A stretch of 44,776 bases of DNA from Clostridia bacterium (GTDB lineage Bacteria > Bacillota > Clostridia > Oscillospirales > Acutalibacteraceae). The stretch is taken from contig JAFQQM010000039.1 of the NCBI GenBank assembly GCA_017410585.1, forward strand, positions 1-44,776, in the 5' to 3' direction. Under the pieces are notes generated by a model, which saw only the letters and a list, made by a program, of their open reading frames with translations, made no database searches and was not told where the DNA came from. A program made the position numbers and the translations under genes. Below are positions 8,347-16,630 of the stretch, in pieces (within the stretch, counting starts at the first letter, position 1; each line of letters starts with the position of its first letter).

Positions 8347-9208
8347 GGCTTTCACGTACCTTTCTTTCGGGATGGGTGACCGACCGTTGCAACGCCACAC
8401 AGCCGTTTTCCAAAATATTACGCAACAGACGGTCGAAGCGACGGACCGGCAACAGGTCGTAAGCGCGAACACATTCGTTCAAACTGCCGCACAGCGACTG
8501 TTCTGCGCGTTCGCGCAAGGTTTCCAGAGCGGCGGCATCTTCCCCCATAAGGAAGGGATTGTAGTTGCCGGTTTTCCGATCCTTTTCGAGGTCATCGGCC
8601 GCGTCCATCAGATAGATCCAACGACCGAGGCAATACCCCAACCGTTGCAAGATCCGGCGTTGGCTGTCATCCGATGCCAGCATTTCCAGCGCCGCCGCCG
8701 TCATACGGGCGGTGGCATCCGCCGCACGGTCGGTCGAGGGGCTTTTCTCCTGCTCACATGCCGCTTGTGAGGCGAGGCATTCGTCGATGAGCGCTGCCAT
8801 CTCCGGCAGGCGATCTGCCGCTTGACGGCGAGCCGGACGCAACCATTTGGATAAGAGCCACGCCGCCCAACGTTTCGGGCCGCGGCCGTCGGCCACCGTA
8901 TCCAACAACTGACCGTAGGACAGTAACAGCGACAGGTCGGCGACCGTATCCAACGTTTCGGTATCCGAACAGCAGCTCCGCTTGGCAAACGGGTTATACG
9001 GACAGCGGCCTTGACAGAAGGTGACCGGCTGTTTTGCCAGCGCCATCCGCAGTGCCGCCACGAAGGTCATATCGTAACTCAGTAGTAACCGCGCGGCGTG
9101 ACCGTACCGTTTGCCGGTGCGGCGGCACAGCGTGCAGTAAATGCCGCGGTATTCCTCGTATTCACGGAAGGTCAAGTCCTCCTTCCGAATGCGTACGTAG
9201 CCAAGCAT
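8330..9208 (-). CDS. DUF5685 family protein
   Basis: A 292-aa protein recognised as DUF5685 by its N-terminus [12 protein letters not shown], the YCTLCRRTG segment, and a second Cys group FCQGRCP...RSCC about 40 residues on. The rest is mainly alpha-helical with a conserved [19 protein letters not shown] stretch, which recalls the Asp-rich helices of all-alpha isoprenoid-type folds, but that resemblance is only mine. No function is known to me. It heads the operon with the J-domain protein, whose start lies inside its 3' end. GGGAG precedes ATG 9208. Confidence 0.8.
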   Translation of the reverse strand: MLGYVRIRKEDLTFREYEEYRGIYCTLCRRTGKRYGHAARLLLSYDMTFVAALRMALAKQPVTFCQGRCPYNPFAKRSCCSDTETLDTVADLSLLLSYGQLLDTVADGRGPKRWAAWLLSKWLRPARRQAADRLPEMAALIDECLASQAACEQEKSPSTDRAADATARMTAAALEMLASDDSQRRILQRLGYCLGRWIYLMDAADDLEKDRKTGNYNPFLMGEDAAALETLRERAEQSLCGSLNECVRAYDLLPVRRFDRLLRNILENGCVALQRSVTHPERKVRESHERSV

Positions 9209-9238
9209 GGCGTTTCTCCCTTATGATTTCTTAACCCC

Positions 9239-9267
9239 ATTATAGTGGATAAAACGCGGCAGGGTAT
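9239..9267 (-). promoter_or_regulatory. Possible promoter for the DUF5685 operon
   Basis: A perfect TATAAT (minus strand, 9239-9244) lies about 30 nt upstream of the start, but the -35 region is poor (ATACCC at 17 nt). No terminator separates it from rqcP, so read-through is also possible. Confidence 0.45.
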
Positions 9268-9282
9268 GAAAAAACTGTAAAT

Positions 9283-9522
9283 TTACTTGACAAGATACAG
9301 TTTGGTGGCGTCCGCTTTAGCGACCGTTTCCTGCACCGACACGATCTCCACCGTGATATCGCGGTTGCCGAGTTGCACCGTCACCTCGTCCCCTACCTTG
9401 ACCTCGTACGAGGCACGGGCGGGTTTGCCGTTGACGATGACGCGACCGGCATCGCAGGCTTCGTTGGCCACGGTACGCCGTTTGATCAGGCGCGAGACCT
9501 TTAGGTATTTATCCAAACGCAT
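9283..9522 (-). CDS. rqcP: S4-domain RNA-binding protein, RqcP/Hsp15 type
   Basis: A 79-aa protein made almost entirely of one S4 domain: MRLDKYLKVSRLIKRRTVA, then GRVIVNGKPA and VKVGDEV. This is the size and pattern of RqcP (YlmH/Hsp15-like), which works with RqcH to add alanine tails on obstructed 50S subunits in Firmicutes. The sequence does not distinguish it from other stand-alone S4 proteins, so the name is provisional. AAGGAG lies upstream at good spacing. It has its own strong promoter. Confidence 0.85.
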   Translation of the reverse strand: MRLDKYLKVSRLIKRRTVANEACDAGRVIVNGKPARASYEVKVGDEVTVQLGNRDITVEIVSVQETVAKADATKLYLVK

Positions 9523-9557
9523 ACGGCTGTCTCCTTAAAATAGTATACAATATTAGT

Positions 9558-9586
9558 ATTATACTCTCGCCCCTTTTATTTTGCAA
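9558..9586 (-). promoter_or_regulatory. Sigma-A promoter of rqcP
   Basis: Minus strand TTGCAA, 17 nt, TATAAT, followed by a leader of about 30 nt and AAGGAG. Confidence 0.88.
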
Positions 9587-9635
9587 GACAAAAAGTGGCA
9601 AATTGCAAAAACGGCCGCCGGAAGCCCCCGATCCA

Positions 9636-9674
9636 ACAGAAAAAGCATCCCGATCATACGTTCAGGATGCTTTT
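9636..9674 (-). terminator. Rho-independent terminator after the LURP-one-like gene
   Basis: Stem AAAAGCATCC/GGATGCTTTT at 9641-9674 with a 14-nt loop and a TTTTTCTG tail on the minus strand. Confidence 0.8.
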
Positions 9675-9681
9675 GGGGTTA

Positions 9682-10158
9682 TCAGTCGTTATCGCGGGAG
9701 CATTTTTCCGCATCGATGGCCAGTACCAACATCAGCGCCGACAAGGCATCGGCAGGGTTTTGCACCTCAATGGAGTAGGTATCGGTCCAGTTGAAGATCT
9801 CTTTGCTGACGGTGGCGACCGTTTCGCCGTTGCGGCCAAGCACGGTATATTCCCATTCCAGCCAATCGCCCTCTACCTGCCAGCCGTTGCAATCGATGTT
9901 ATAGCGCGGACGGAAGAAGGTAAACTCACGGGAGATACAGCCGAGGTACTGCTCACCGAGATACATCTCGAACTTCGGCATCCACGTGAAGATCCGTTGT
10001 TTGACCGTTCCCAACTCGTTACCGAGCGGATCGAAGATCTTGAAACAATGCCCCCAAGCCAGTTTGCCCTTGACGACGTACACCGTTTCGCCCGCTTCGT
10101 TAAAGATATCGTAACTGTCCAGCCACGAAAACAGACGTTGTTTAAATAAGAGTTTCAC
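9682..10158 (-). CDS. LURP-one-related (Tubby-like fold) protein
   Basis: A 158-aa protein matching bacterial LURP-one-related proteins: MKLLFKQRLFSWLDSYDI, then VVKGKLAWGHCFKIFD, an FTWMPKFE segment, an FRPRYNID strand and a C-terminal DTYSIEV strand, consistent with a small beta-barrel around a hydrophobic helix. The bacterial members have no settled biochemical role; membrane or phospholipid association has been proposed for the fold. I use GTG 10158, preceded by AAAGGGGAGAGG; longer in-frame starts run into the upstream gene and add non-conserved residues. It has its own promoter inside the end of the glycosidase gene and its own terminator. Confidence 0.78.
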   Translation of the reverse strand: MKLLFKQRLFSWLDSYDIFNEAGETVYVVKGKLAWGHCFKIFDPLGNELGTVKQRIFTWMPKFEMYLGEQYLGCISREFTFFRPRYNIDCNGWQVEGDWLEWEYTVLGRNGETVATVSKEIFNWTDTYSIEVQNPADALSALMLVLAIDAEKCSRDND

Positions 10159-10180
10159 AGCCCTCTCCCCTTTCGGTTTT

Positions 10181-10209
10181 ATTGTAGCATATCGGTCAGA
10201 CGATTGCAA
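10181..10209 (-). promoter_or_regulatory. Sigma-A promoter of the LURP-one-like gene, inside the upstream 3' end
   Basis: Minus strand TTGCAA, 17 nt, TACAAT. The -35 lies within the last codons of the glycoside hydrolase gene and the -10 just after its stop. Confidence 0.85.
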
Positions 10210-12292
10210 CGGTTTTTCCGCTTTCCGCATCCAACAGCGTGGTGGAATTGTCCGGCAGATCGCACTCCGCCGTGTGTCCGTTTTTCAAGAAAATACGGCG
10301 GTGGCCACCTTTGGTAACCGTCAGCATCAGCAGGTCGTTGCCGGCCACAGCGACATCGCCGGCTTGGGAGTAGAGGTGTACGCCCGCTTCGCGGAAAACG
10401 CGGCGAAAAACTTCGGCAGCGTCCAACGGAAACGGCAGATACCAGACCGTGTGATCGGCATGGCGGCGTACCGCCATCCCCACCTCGCCGGTCTCGGTAG
10501 TACCGAGCGGCGTTGCCTGCGCATCTGCCACCGCAAACAGCGGTTGTTGGTAGGCTTCAGTGGAATAGACGTTACCCCCAACGGTCAGTTTTACCGCCGC
10601 CTCGGCGGTCTTTAAGCCGATACCGACCGTTTGGGATGCACGGGTCAGCGACAGTGTGTTGCCGTCGGAGTAACCGGCCACCGAAACAAACACCAAATGA
10701 CGGCCATCGCTCTTGACCCGCTCTTCGATAAAGCGTCGGATCGTCTCATCCATCACGTAAGTGCAGACGAAGATCATACAACGGTAGCGGTCGAGGTCGG
10801 CTTTCGGCAGATCCTGCAGGTACAGATAATCCACGGTCGCGCCGGTGTGGCCGATGCCGTTTAACAGCAAATACTCACTGCAGATTCGATTGTAAGGGTG
10901 TTCGGGAACGGCATACAGCATCTCGGTATCGTATACCATTGCCACGTCCGCCTGCGGACGATACGGCTGTTCACTCACGCGCGCCGCCAATCGTTGCAGA
11001 CCGGCGATCTCCGCCATCCAGACAGGATGGTCCCACCAACCGGTCTTCTCGAAAATAGAACCGCCGGGGACCAGTCGATGGTCGTAGTACCAATTGCCCG
11101 CTCCGCGCAAAACGGCATCCAGAATATTCCGACGGAAAATGGCGATGCTCTCCTCCCGACGGTCATCCGTGCCGCCAACCTGCTCGGCCGAGCCGATCGG
11201 CGCCTGATCCATTTCGGTCAGCCACAGTTTACCGTGCAAGCGGGCCGATTCCAGCAAACCGCGAGGCAAAGGCATACCGGTGATAGGCCGGTTATTCATA
11301 TAGGCGTGCGGAGCGGCAAGATAGTCGATATCCTCACACGCATACAACCGTTGAATTTCCAAATGGCCGCCACTATAGTGAGGCGTTGCCACGTTAAAGT
11401 AGTAGCCGTAAAACGCACCAACCAAGAGCGATCGATCCCAATTTTCCTTAATGATACGGGCAAAATAGGCGATCGTTTCCGGCACCAGTTGCTGGTGAAA
11501 TTTCAGCGAATCCAGCACCGAACGGCTTTGCTGCGGATCACGAAAATTCCCACAATGGCTTTCCAGCCGCTGTTCGGGTGATGCCAAATCGGCCGTACCC
11601 AGAGTTACCGCCGGGTCATTCCAAGCCTTACGCAAAGCGGCGGTCGTGCCGTATTTTTCCTTTAAAAACCGGCGGAAACCGGCGAGAGCGGGAAGGCTGT
11701 AATCCGGCGCGTGATGAAAGGCAAAATGGTGCCATTCGCCATATACGCCATAGGCGGGTTGAATGCCGATGACCGCGTCGCCGGTCGGGATCCGGCACAG
11801 TTCACAACACAACTTTTTGAGCAGACGGCCTGCCTGCTTTCTCCATTTTTCCGAAGCCATCGACACCCGCAAGTGCGGTTCCAGATCATCGGCGATCAAA
11901 CGAACGTAGTCCCCGCCGTCAATGGCCTCGGCCGTGCCGTAGACCACACATTCCGACGGATGCTCCTTCACCCACCAATACGGCGGATTGAGGTGTAGGC
12001 GCACGATCACCTTCGCTTGCGGCGAAGCCGATACCGCCCCGTTGATCTCACGGAGGATCGGCTGTATATCGAAATGCCCGCCACGCTTCCATCCGAGATG
12101 AAGCGAGGTATCCACCTGTACGATATCCACCCCCGCCGCCGCAAACTGCGCAATATTTTTCTGTGCCTGCGGCGTGTAACTGCGGGAAGCGGGAATGTCA
12201 CTTAATCCGTAGATCAACGGAGCCGTACGTTCTCCATCTACGTACAGGCGCACCGCGCCATCCTCCCATCGGGTATAGGCAGTGTGCTTCAT
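10196..12292 (-). CDS. Unassigned TIM-barrel glycoside hydrolase, GH42-like layout
   Basis: A 698-aa protein without signal peptide, so cytoplasmic. The first 430 residues read as a (beta/alpha)8 retaining glycosidase: NPPYWWVKEHP on an early strand, then Glu186 in the GVYGEWHH motif as likely acid/base and Glu360 in KLWLTEMD as likely nucleophile, 174 residues apart. A trimerisation/Rossmann-like region (about 455-590) and a C-terminal beta domain follow, as in GH42-type enzymes. Nevertheless GH42 signatures are not close, and the substrate is unknown. It overlaps murQ by 4 nt (ATGA), so its sugar probably feeds MurQ or the kinase. Start 12292 has GGGGGA spacing. Confidence 0.7.
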   Translation of the reverse strand: MKHTAYTRWEDGAVRLYVDGERTAPLIYGLSDIPASRSYTPQAQKNIAQFAAAGVDIVQVDTSLHLGWKRGGHFDIQPILREINGAVSASPQAKVIVRLHLNPPYWWVKEHPSECVVYGTAEAIDGGDYVRLIADDLEPHLRVSMASEKWRKQAGRLLKKLCCELCRIPTGDAVIGIQPAYGVYGEWHHFAFHHAPDYSLPALAGFRRFLKEKYGTTAALRKAWNDPAVTLGTADLASPEQRLESHCGNFRDPQQSRSVLDSLKFHQQLVPETIAYFARIIKENWDRSLLVGAFYGYYFNVATPHYSGGHLEIQRLYACEDIDYLAAPHAYMNNRPITGMPLPRGLLESARLHGKLWLTEMDQAPIGSAEQVGGTDDRREESIAIFRRNILDAVLRGAGNWYYDHRLVPGGSIFEKTGWWDHPVWMAEIAGLQRLAARVSEQPYRPQADVAMVYDTEMLYAVPEHPYNRICSEYLLLNGIGHTGATVDYLYLQDLPKADLDRYRCMIFVCTYVMDETIRRFIEERVKSDGRHLVFVSVAGYSDGNTLSLTRASQTVGIGLKTAEAAVKLTVGGNVYSTEAYQQPLFAVADAQATPLGTTETGEVGMAVRRHADHTVWYLPFPLDAAEVFRRVFREAGVHLYSQAGDVAVAGNDLLMLTVTKGGHRRIFLKNGHTAECDLPDNSTTLLDAESGKTVAIV

Positions 12293-13107
12293 TTCTTTCC
12301 CCCTTTCTGCCATGCCTGTACCGCAGCAGGAATCCGCCAATCATAAAGTTCCAACTGCCGTTTGGCTACGGCAGCATCGTTGCCGGTCAATTCGGAAACA
12401 ATACCAATCATTCGACCACGCAATTTTTGATTGGTGGGGCGCAAATTGATCATCAGATTTTCATAAACCTTGCCGGTTTTGACCATAGCCACGGTAGATA
12501 GCATATTCAACACCATTTTTTGAGCGTTGCCCGCTTTCATCCGTGTCGAACCGGCAATCACCTCCGCACCGGTTGGCGTAAACACCGTCACCTCTGCCAG
12601 CCGACTTAAAGAGCAATCGGCATTGCAAACCAAGGCGACCGCATGGCAGCCGCACGAGCGAGCTGCGGTCAGTGCACCGACCACAAACGGGGCGTTACCG
12701 GAGGCAGAAATCCCCACGACCGTATCCGTTTTACCCGGCTGCAGTGCCAGCAAAGCGAGTTCTCCCGCCTGCTCGTTATCCTCGCAGCCTTCAACGGCAT
12801 GGAACACGGCTTCTTGACCACCGGCCATCACCGCACAAACCGTTTCCGGCGGCACACCGAAAGTGGGCGGACACTCGGCAGCATCACATACGGCCAGACG
12901 GCCGGAGGTGCCGGCACCAACATAGATCAATCTTCCGCCGGCAGCGACAGATGCCGCCGCCAGTTCACAAGCCTGTTCAATCGCCGGTAAAGCCGATTGC
13001 ACTGTCTCCACCGAACGGTAGTTTTCCTCTTGTATCATCCGCAACATATCGGCCGTCGAGGCACGATCGATGAATCGGGTTAACGGATTTCTGCTTTCTG
13101 TCGTCAT
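12289..13107 (-). CDS. murQ: N-acetylmuramic acid 6-phosphate etherase
   Basis: A 272-aa SIS-domain etherase that removes D-lactate from MurNAc-6-P to give GlcNAc-6-P in cell-wall recycling. Visible are GAGTSGRL (phosphosugar loop), Glu78 in CDAAECPPTFG and Glu106 in HAVEGCEDN, equivalent to catalytic Glu83 and Glu114 of E. coli MurQ, and GISASGNAPFV. At 272 aa it is somewhat shorter than the usual 295-305. It overlaps the kinase gene by 4 nt upstream and the glycosidase by 4 nt downstream. RBS is GAGGTG. Confidence 0.93.
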   Translation of the reverse strand: MTTESRNPLTRFIDRASTADMLRMIQEENYRSVETVQSALPAIEQACELAAASVAAGGRLIYVGAGTSGRLAVCDAAECPPTFGVPPETVCAVMAGGQEAVFHAVEGCEDNEQAGELALLALQPGKTDTVVGISASGNAPFVVGALTAARSCGCHAVALVCNADCSLSRLAEVTVFTPTGAEVIAGSTRMKAGNAQKMVLNMLSTVAMVKTGKVYENLMINLRPTNQKLRGRMIGIVSELTGNDAAVAKRQLELYDWRIPAAVQAWQKGGKK

Positions 13108-14261
13108 GGGAACACCTCTTTTGTGTAACTCTCCGCAAAGCGGGTGGAAAAATCAGGCGACAACGCACCGGCAGTCAGCACCGCCGCCTTACATGCACCG
13201 TAAACAGGCGGCAATTCCGACAGCAGCACCTTCATATTCAACGGCAGGAGCGGGCTCAGCCAACGCTCAACCATACGCGAATCGTGCAGCACACCGCCGC
13301 CCAACAGCACCGTCTTTTCGACATCAAACTGTTTGTCTGCCTGCAGGATCCGACCGGCAAACCCCTCCATATTTTTGCGTATGATCTGTTCTGCCACCGG
13401 ATCACCGCTTTCGCATTCCGCGAAAACCAGCTTAGCGAATGAAGCGATCAGGCGTTTACCGCCCTCGTAAACCGTATGCAATCGATCCGGAAGCGTTCCG
13501 CCGAGTTGTTTCTCGATTGCTGTCTTCAACGAAGTCGTTTCCCCACAGCCATCGTATACGGCCAACACGGCAGTCAGCGCATCACGGCCGATATCATAAC
13601 CGCTGCCGCTACCGTCTAAGAGATAGCCCCAACCGCCAATACGGTGACGCTGTTTGCGATCCTTAGCAAAAACAACCGATCCGGTCCCACAGATCGCCGC
13701 GATACAAGGGGTGTCCGCCCGATCGAAATGACAAAGAATCACATTGTCGATATCCGAACAAACAGAAATCCTTACCGACGGATAGTACGCTTCCAACCGT
13801 TGCTGCAGCAACAGACGGTTATGATCAAGGCCGCAGCCGGCGATCCCCGCCGAAATAGCGGCTACACCGCCAAAACCTGCGGTCAGGTCTGCCAGCGCCT
13901 TCAGCAATCGATCTACGCAGACCTCGATATCGTGGTCGTTGGGATTGGTGCCCGCTTGTATCAAGGAACGGAGGACCTGACCTTCCCCATTACACAGCAC
14001 ATAAGCCGTTTTGGTGCCACCACCGTCAATACCAATATACAGCGGCTGCACAACCTCCGTCGACAACAAGCCATCGGTAGACACCCCCAAAACCTCAGCC
14101 AGTCGGCACAGATTAGGAATGTCCGGTACCGCCATTCCCATTTCCCATTTGGAAATTGTCTGCGGGGTCACATACAGTTTCTCTGCCAGCATAGCCTGTG
14201 TCCACCGCTTTTGCAGACGGTATTGCCGCACACGGCGGCTGAGATTTTCCGCTTTTAACAT
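13104..14261 (-). CDS. XRE-type HTH fused to BadF/BadG-family amino-sugar kinase (MurK/GlcNAc-kinase type)
   Basis: A 385-aa fusion. Residues 7-64 are an XRE helix-turn-helix (recognition helix in TPQTISKWEMG). From about residue 73 it is a BadF/BadG sugar kinase of the actin-like fold: phosphate-1 loop GIDGGGTKTAYVL, AGTNPND, AICGTGSVVFA, GGWGYLLDGSGSGYDIGRDAL and LLGGGVL. Relatives phosphorylate GlcNAc and MurNAc; Clostridium acetobutylicum MurK is the close functional precedent. With murQ directly downstream (ATGA overlap), MurNAc is the likely substrate. The HTH suggests it also regulates its own operon in response to sugar or ATP. GAGGTG precedes ATG 14261. Confidence 0.88.
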   Translation of the reverse strand: MLKAENLSRRVRQYRLQKRWTQAMLAEKLYVTPQTISKWEMGMAVPDIPNLCRLAEVLGVSTDGLLSTEVVQPLYIGIDGGGTKTAYVLCNGEGQVLRSLIQAGTNPNDHDIEVCVDRLLKALADLTAGFGGVAAISAGIAGCGLDHNRLLLQQRLEAYYPSVRISVCSDIDNVILCHFDRADTPCIAAICGTGSVVFAKDRKQRHRIGGWGYLLDGSGSGYDIGRDALTAVLAVYDGCGETTSLKTAIEKQLGGTLPDRLHTVYEGGKRLIASFAKLVFAECESGDPVAEQIIRKNMEGFAGRILQADKQFDVEKTVLLGGGVLHDSRMVERWLSPLLPLNMKVLLSELPPVYGACKAAVLTAGALSPDFSTRFAESYTKEVFP

Positions 14262-14278
14262 CGTATCACCTCGGTCTC

Positions 14279-14307
14279 AATATATCACGCCACCGTTGAA
14301 AACACAA
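14279..14307 (-). promoter_or_regulatory. Promoter of the kinase-murQ-glycosidase operon
   Basis: Minus strand TTGTGT, 17 nt, TATATT, ending about 18 nt before the kinase start codon. Hexamers are less perfect than other promoters here, as expected for a regulated gene. Confidence 0.65.
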
Positions 14308-14318
14308 GCAACCATAAA

Positions 14319-14330
14319 GCGAAAATTCGC
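14319..14330. promoter_or_regulatory. Candidate operator palindrome upstream of the kinase operon
   Basis: Perfect 12-bp palindrome GCGAAAATTCGC, 12 nt upstream of the proposed -35 and extended by partly matching A/T flanks. A binding site for the XRE domain is a reasonable guess; no second copy was noticed in the window. Confidence 0.45.
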
Positions 14331-14358
14331 ATAATATCAACCGCCGGTTGTAAATTGT

Positions 14359-14391
14359 AAAATAAGAATACCCCTGCCGATCCGGCAGGGG
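14359..14391 (-). terminator. Rho-independent terminator of the HU gene
   Basis: 9-bp stem CCCCTGCCG/CGGCAGGGG with a 3-nt loop at 14371-14391, followed on the minus strand by TATTCTTATTTT. Confidence 0.88.
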
Positions 14392-14406
14392 TAAACGTCT
14401 TTTTTC

Positions 14407-14682
14407 TTATTTCGCAACAGCGTTCTTGAACGCCTGACCAGCCTTGAAAGCCGGAACGGTGGTAGCAGCGATCTCGATCTTCTCGCCGGTGCGCGGGTTC
14501 TGGCCAACGCGGCCCTCACGCTTGCGGCTCTCGAAGGTACCGAAGCCAACCAGAGTCACCTTATCGCCGGCAGCAACAGCGCCCACGACGGAATCCAGAA
14601 CAGCGTTGACAGCCTTCTCGGCGTCCTTCTTGGTGAGACCGGCCTTGGCGGCGACGGCTTCGATGAGTTCAGTCTTTTTCAT
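14407..14682 (-). CDS. hup: HU-family DNA-binding protein
   Basis: A 91-aa histone-like protein: MKKTELIEAVAAKAGLTKKDAEKAV helical dimer part, then the DNA-binding arm GFGTFESRKREGRVGQNPRTGEKI, which holds the Arg/Pro residues that bend DNA. Full family length. GGAGG sits at good spacing. It follows mazG by 56 nt, with no clear terminator in the gap; I do not see a convincing promoter of its own, so at least part of its transcription may come from mazG. Confidence 0.97.
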   Translation of the reverse strand: MKKTELIEAVAAKAGLTKKDAEKAVNAVLDSVVGAVAAGDKVTLVGFGTFESRKREGRVGQNPRTGEKIEIAATTVPAFKAGQAFKNAVAK

Positions 14683-14738
14683 GTGTATATTCCTCCATAA
14701 ATTTTATTCATCAGCGGACAAAGCCGCATGACTGCATA

Positions 14739-15443
14739 TTATTTGCCGGTCTGTTCCCATTCCTTAAAACGGGCGATAAACGCGTCCGTCTCGTCGGTCA
14801 AGGCTTGCTCGGCATCCCATTTGTTCAAGCGGGCAACCGCCGAAGCGGCCAACAACAGACGTCCCACTGCCTGTTCCCCGTTTTCACCGGTCAATCCCTC
14901 GCGGGCGGCATCCAGTTCTGCCAAAGCGGCGGCAACGTCGGCATGATCGTAACCGACGCGGGCGGCGCGGTTTTGCACCTTTTCGGAACGCATCAGCGCC
15001 GGCAACGCACGCGGGACGCTATCGAGCAGGTGAGACTGCTTTTTGTCGCCGGCGGTCTGCCGTTTGACCGCATCCCACGTCTTGAGCGCTTGGGCGGGAT
15101 CGGCGGCGGTCAACTCGCCGAACACGTGCGGGTGGCGGGTCAGCATTTTGCGGCAGACGCCGTCCGCCACGTCCTCAAACGAGAAGGTGGAACGCTCTGC
15201 CTCCATCTGTGAATGGAAAGCCACCTGCAGTAACACGTCGCCGAGTTCCTCTTTGAGGTGGGCGGTGTCCTGCTGGTTGATCGCTTCGATCGCCTCGTAC
15301 GCTTCCTCCAGCATATTGGAGCGGATGGACTCGTGCGTTTGCACCTTATCCCACGGGCAACCCTCCGGCGAGCGGAGAATAGCCACGATCTTGACCAGAT
15401 CGTCTACAGTATATCTTTCTTTTTCGGGATACGGTACGGGCAT
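14739..15443 (-). CDS. mazG: MazG nucleoside triphosphate pyrophosphohydrolase
   Basis: A 234-aa all-alpha NTP pyrophosphatase. The first half has the signatures CPWDKVQTHESI, LEEAYEAIEAI and EELGDVLLQVAFHSQ (Mg-binding EExxE...ExxD pattern); the second half carries GYDHADVAAALAELDAAREGL as a weaker second MazG-like module. It hydrolyses NTPs to NMPs and limits misincorporation of aberrant nucleotides. ATG 15443 follows GGAGGAAATCCT; the longer frame starts inside the promoter region. It lies directly upstream of HU, an arrangement common in Clostridia. Confidence 0.93.
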   Translation of the reverse strand: MPVPYPEKERYTVDDLVKIVAILRSPEGCPWDKVQTHESIRSNMLEEAYEAIEAINQQDTAHLKEELGDVLLQVAFHSQMEAERSTFSFEDVADGVCRKMLTRHPHVFGELTAADPAQALKTWDAVKRQTAGDKKQSHLLDSVPRALPALMRSEKVQNRAARVGYDHADVAAALAELDAAREGLTGENGEQAVGRLLLAASAVARLNKWDAEQALTDETDAFIARFKEWEQTGK

Positions 15444-15471
15444 AGGATTTCCTCCACAATTTACACAATTT

Positions 15472-15500
15472 ATTATAGACCTGTCAAGCAAAAAATGCAA
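15472..15500 (-). promoter_or_regulatory. Sigma-A promoter of mazG-hup
   Basis: Minus strand TTGCAT, 17 nt, TATAAT; leader of about 20 nt. Confidence 0.85.
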
Positions 15501-15530
15501 GGGTTTTTTTGGATTTATTCGACGATTTTC

Positions 15531-16589
15531 CTACTTTTTTCGAGATTTTTCCTTAATTTTTGCACTTTTTGTAAAGTTTTTTACTTGCTTTGGCATTTTC
15601 GGCAACGGATTTTCTTTCGGCACCACGATCTCGCCGGCGGCAAACGCCTTGGCAAAACCGACCGAGGACAGCGAAAATTCCCGTCCGCGAAGGTATTCCA
15701 ACTCCTCGGCAGGGGTTTGGAAGTCAAAGACAAGGCGATAAGAACACAGCGCCTGATGGCTGAAGCCGGTGCCTTTGTTGATGGCGTTGGTACCGTATTT
15801 CCCGTCCCCCAACAACGGATGACCGATCGAGGCGAGGTGGGCGCGGATCTGGTGGGTGCGACCGGTCAGCAGGTGGATCTCTAAAAGCGACAGACCGTCG
15901 TGCTGTTCCAGTACCTTGTAGGCGGTGGCGATGGTACGGGAAGCGTCTCCCTCCCGTCGGTCGGAGATGTACACACGGTTTTGGTCGCTGTTTTTCTCCA
16001 GATAACCGGTCAGCGTATCTTGCTGTTTGGGCATCGTACCGTGCACCAAACAGAGGTAATATTTCTGTATCTCGCGGCTCTTGAGCCGGTCGTTGAGGAT
16101 ACGTAGCGCAGCGGCGTTTTTGGCGGCGATGACGATGCCCTCGGTGTTGCGGTCGATGCGATTGACCAGCGCCGGCGTGAAACTGTTTTCCTCGTCGGGG
16201 CGGTATTCCCCTTTTTCGTACAGATACCGCTGGACGCGGAAAATGAGGGTATCCCCGAATTCCCGATCGTCGGGATGCACCAGCAGACCGACCGGTTTAT
16301 TGAGCAAGAGAAGATTTTCGTCCTCGTAGACGATATCCAGTTTGCGGGAGGCGGTGAGAAATTCATACACCGGTTTGGACACAGTCAGCGCGTCATCCGG
16401 CAGGTACAGCGTGACCACGTCTCCCTCCGCCACACGGGTGGATATCTCGCACCGTTTGCCGTTTAATTTGATATCCTTTTTGCGGATGGCACGGTACATC
16501 AGCGATTGCGGCAGGTCACGGAACGTCTTGGTCAAAAACTTATCCATTCGCTGTCCCGCATCGTTTTTTCCGACGGTCACCTGCTTCAT
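15531..16589 (-). CDS. RluA-family pseudouridine synthase (RluC/RluD type)
   Basis: A 352-aa pseudouridine synthase. An N-terminal S4 domain (residues 13-62) is followed by the catalytic domain; Asp146 in NRIDRNTEG is the catalytic aspartate (HRLDxxTSG in most relatives), and GRTHQIRAHL is the second signature. The tail after residue 310 is Lys-rich and low complexity, likely RNA-binding. Members modify 23S rRNA; the site cannot be read from sequence. AAAGGAGGTG precedes ATG 16589. No terminator hairpin is obvious after the stop, only T-rich sequence. Confidence 0.92.
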   Translation of the reverse strand: MKQVTVGKNDAGQRMDKFLTKTFRDLPQSLMYRAIRKKDIKLNGKRCEISTRVAEGDVVTLYLPDDALTVSKPVYEFLTASRKLDIVYEDENLLLLNKPVGLLVHPDDREFGDTLIFRVQRYLYEKGEYRPDEENSFTPALVNRIDRNTEGIVIAAKNAAALRILNDRLKSREIQKYYLCLVHGTMPKQQDTLTGYLEKNSDQNRVYISDRREGDASRTIATAYKVLEQHDGLSLLEIHLLTGRTHQIRAHLASIGHPLLGDGKYGTNAINKGTGFSHQALCSYRLVFDFQTPAEELEYLRGREFSLSSVGFAKAFAAGEIVVPKENPLPKMPKQVKNFTKSAKIKEKSRKK

Positions 16590-16630
16590 TTTCCCACCTC
16601 CTTTGCAGTTACCTTGCAGTAATTAGTGAT

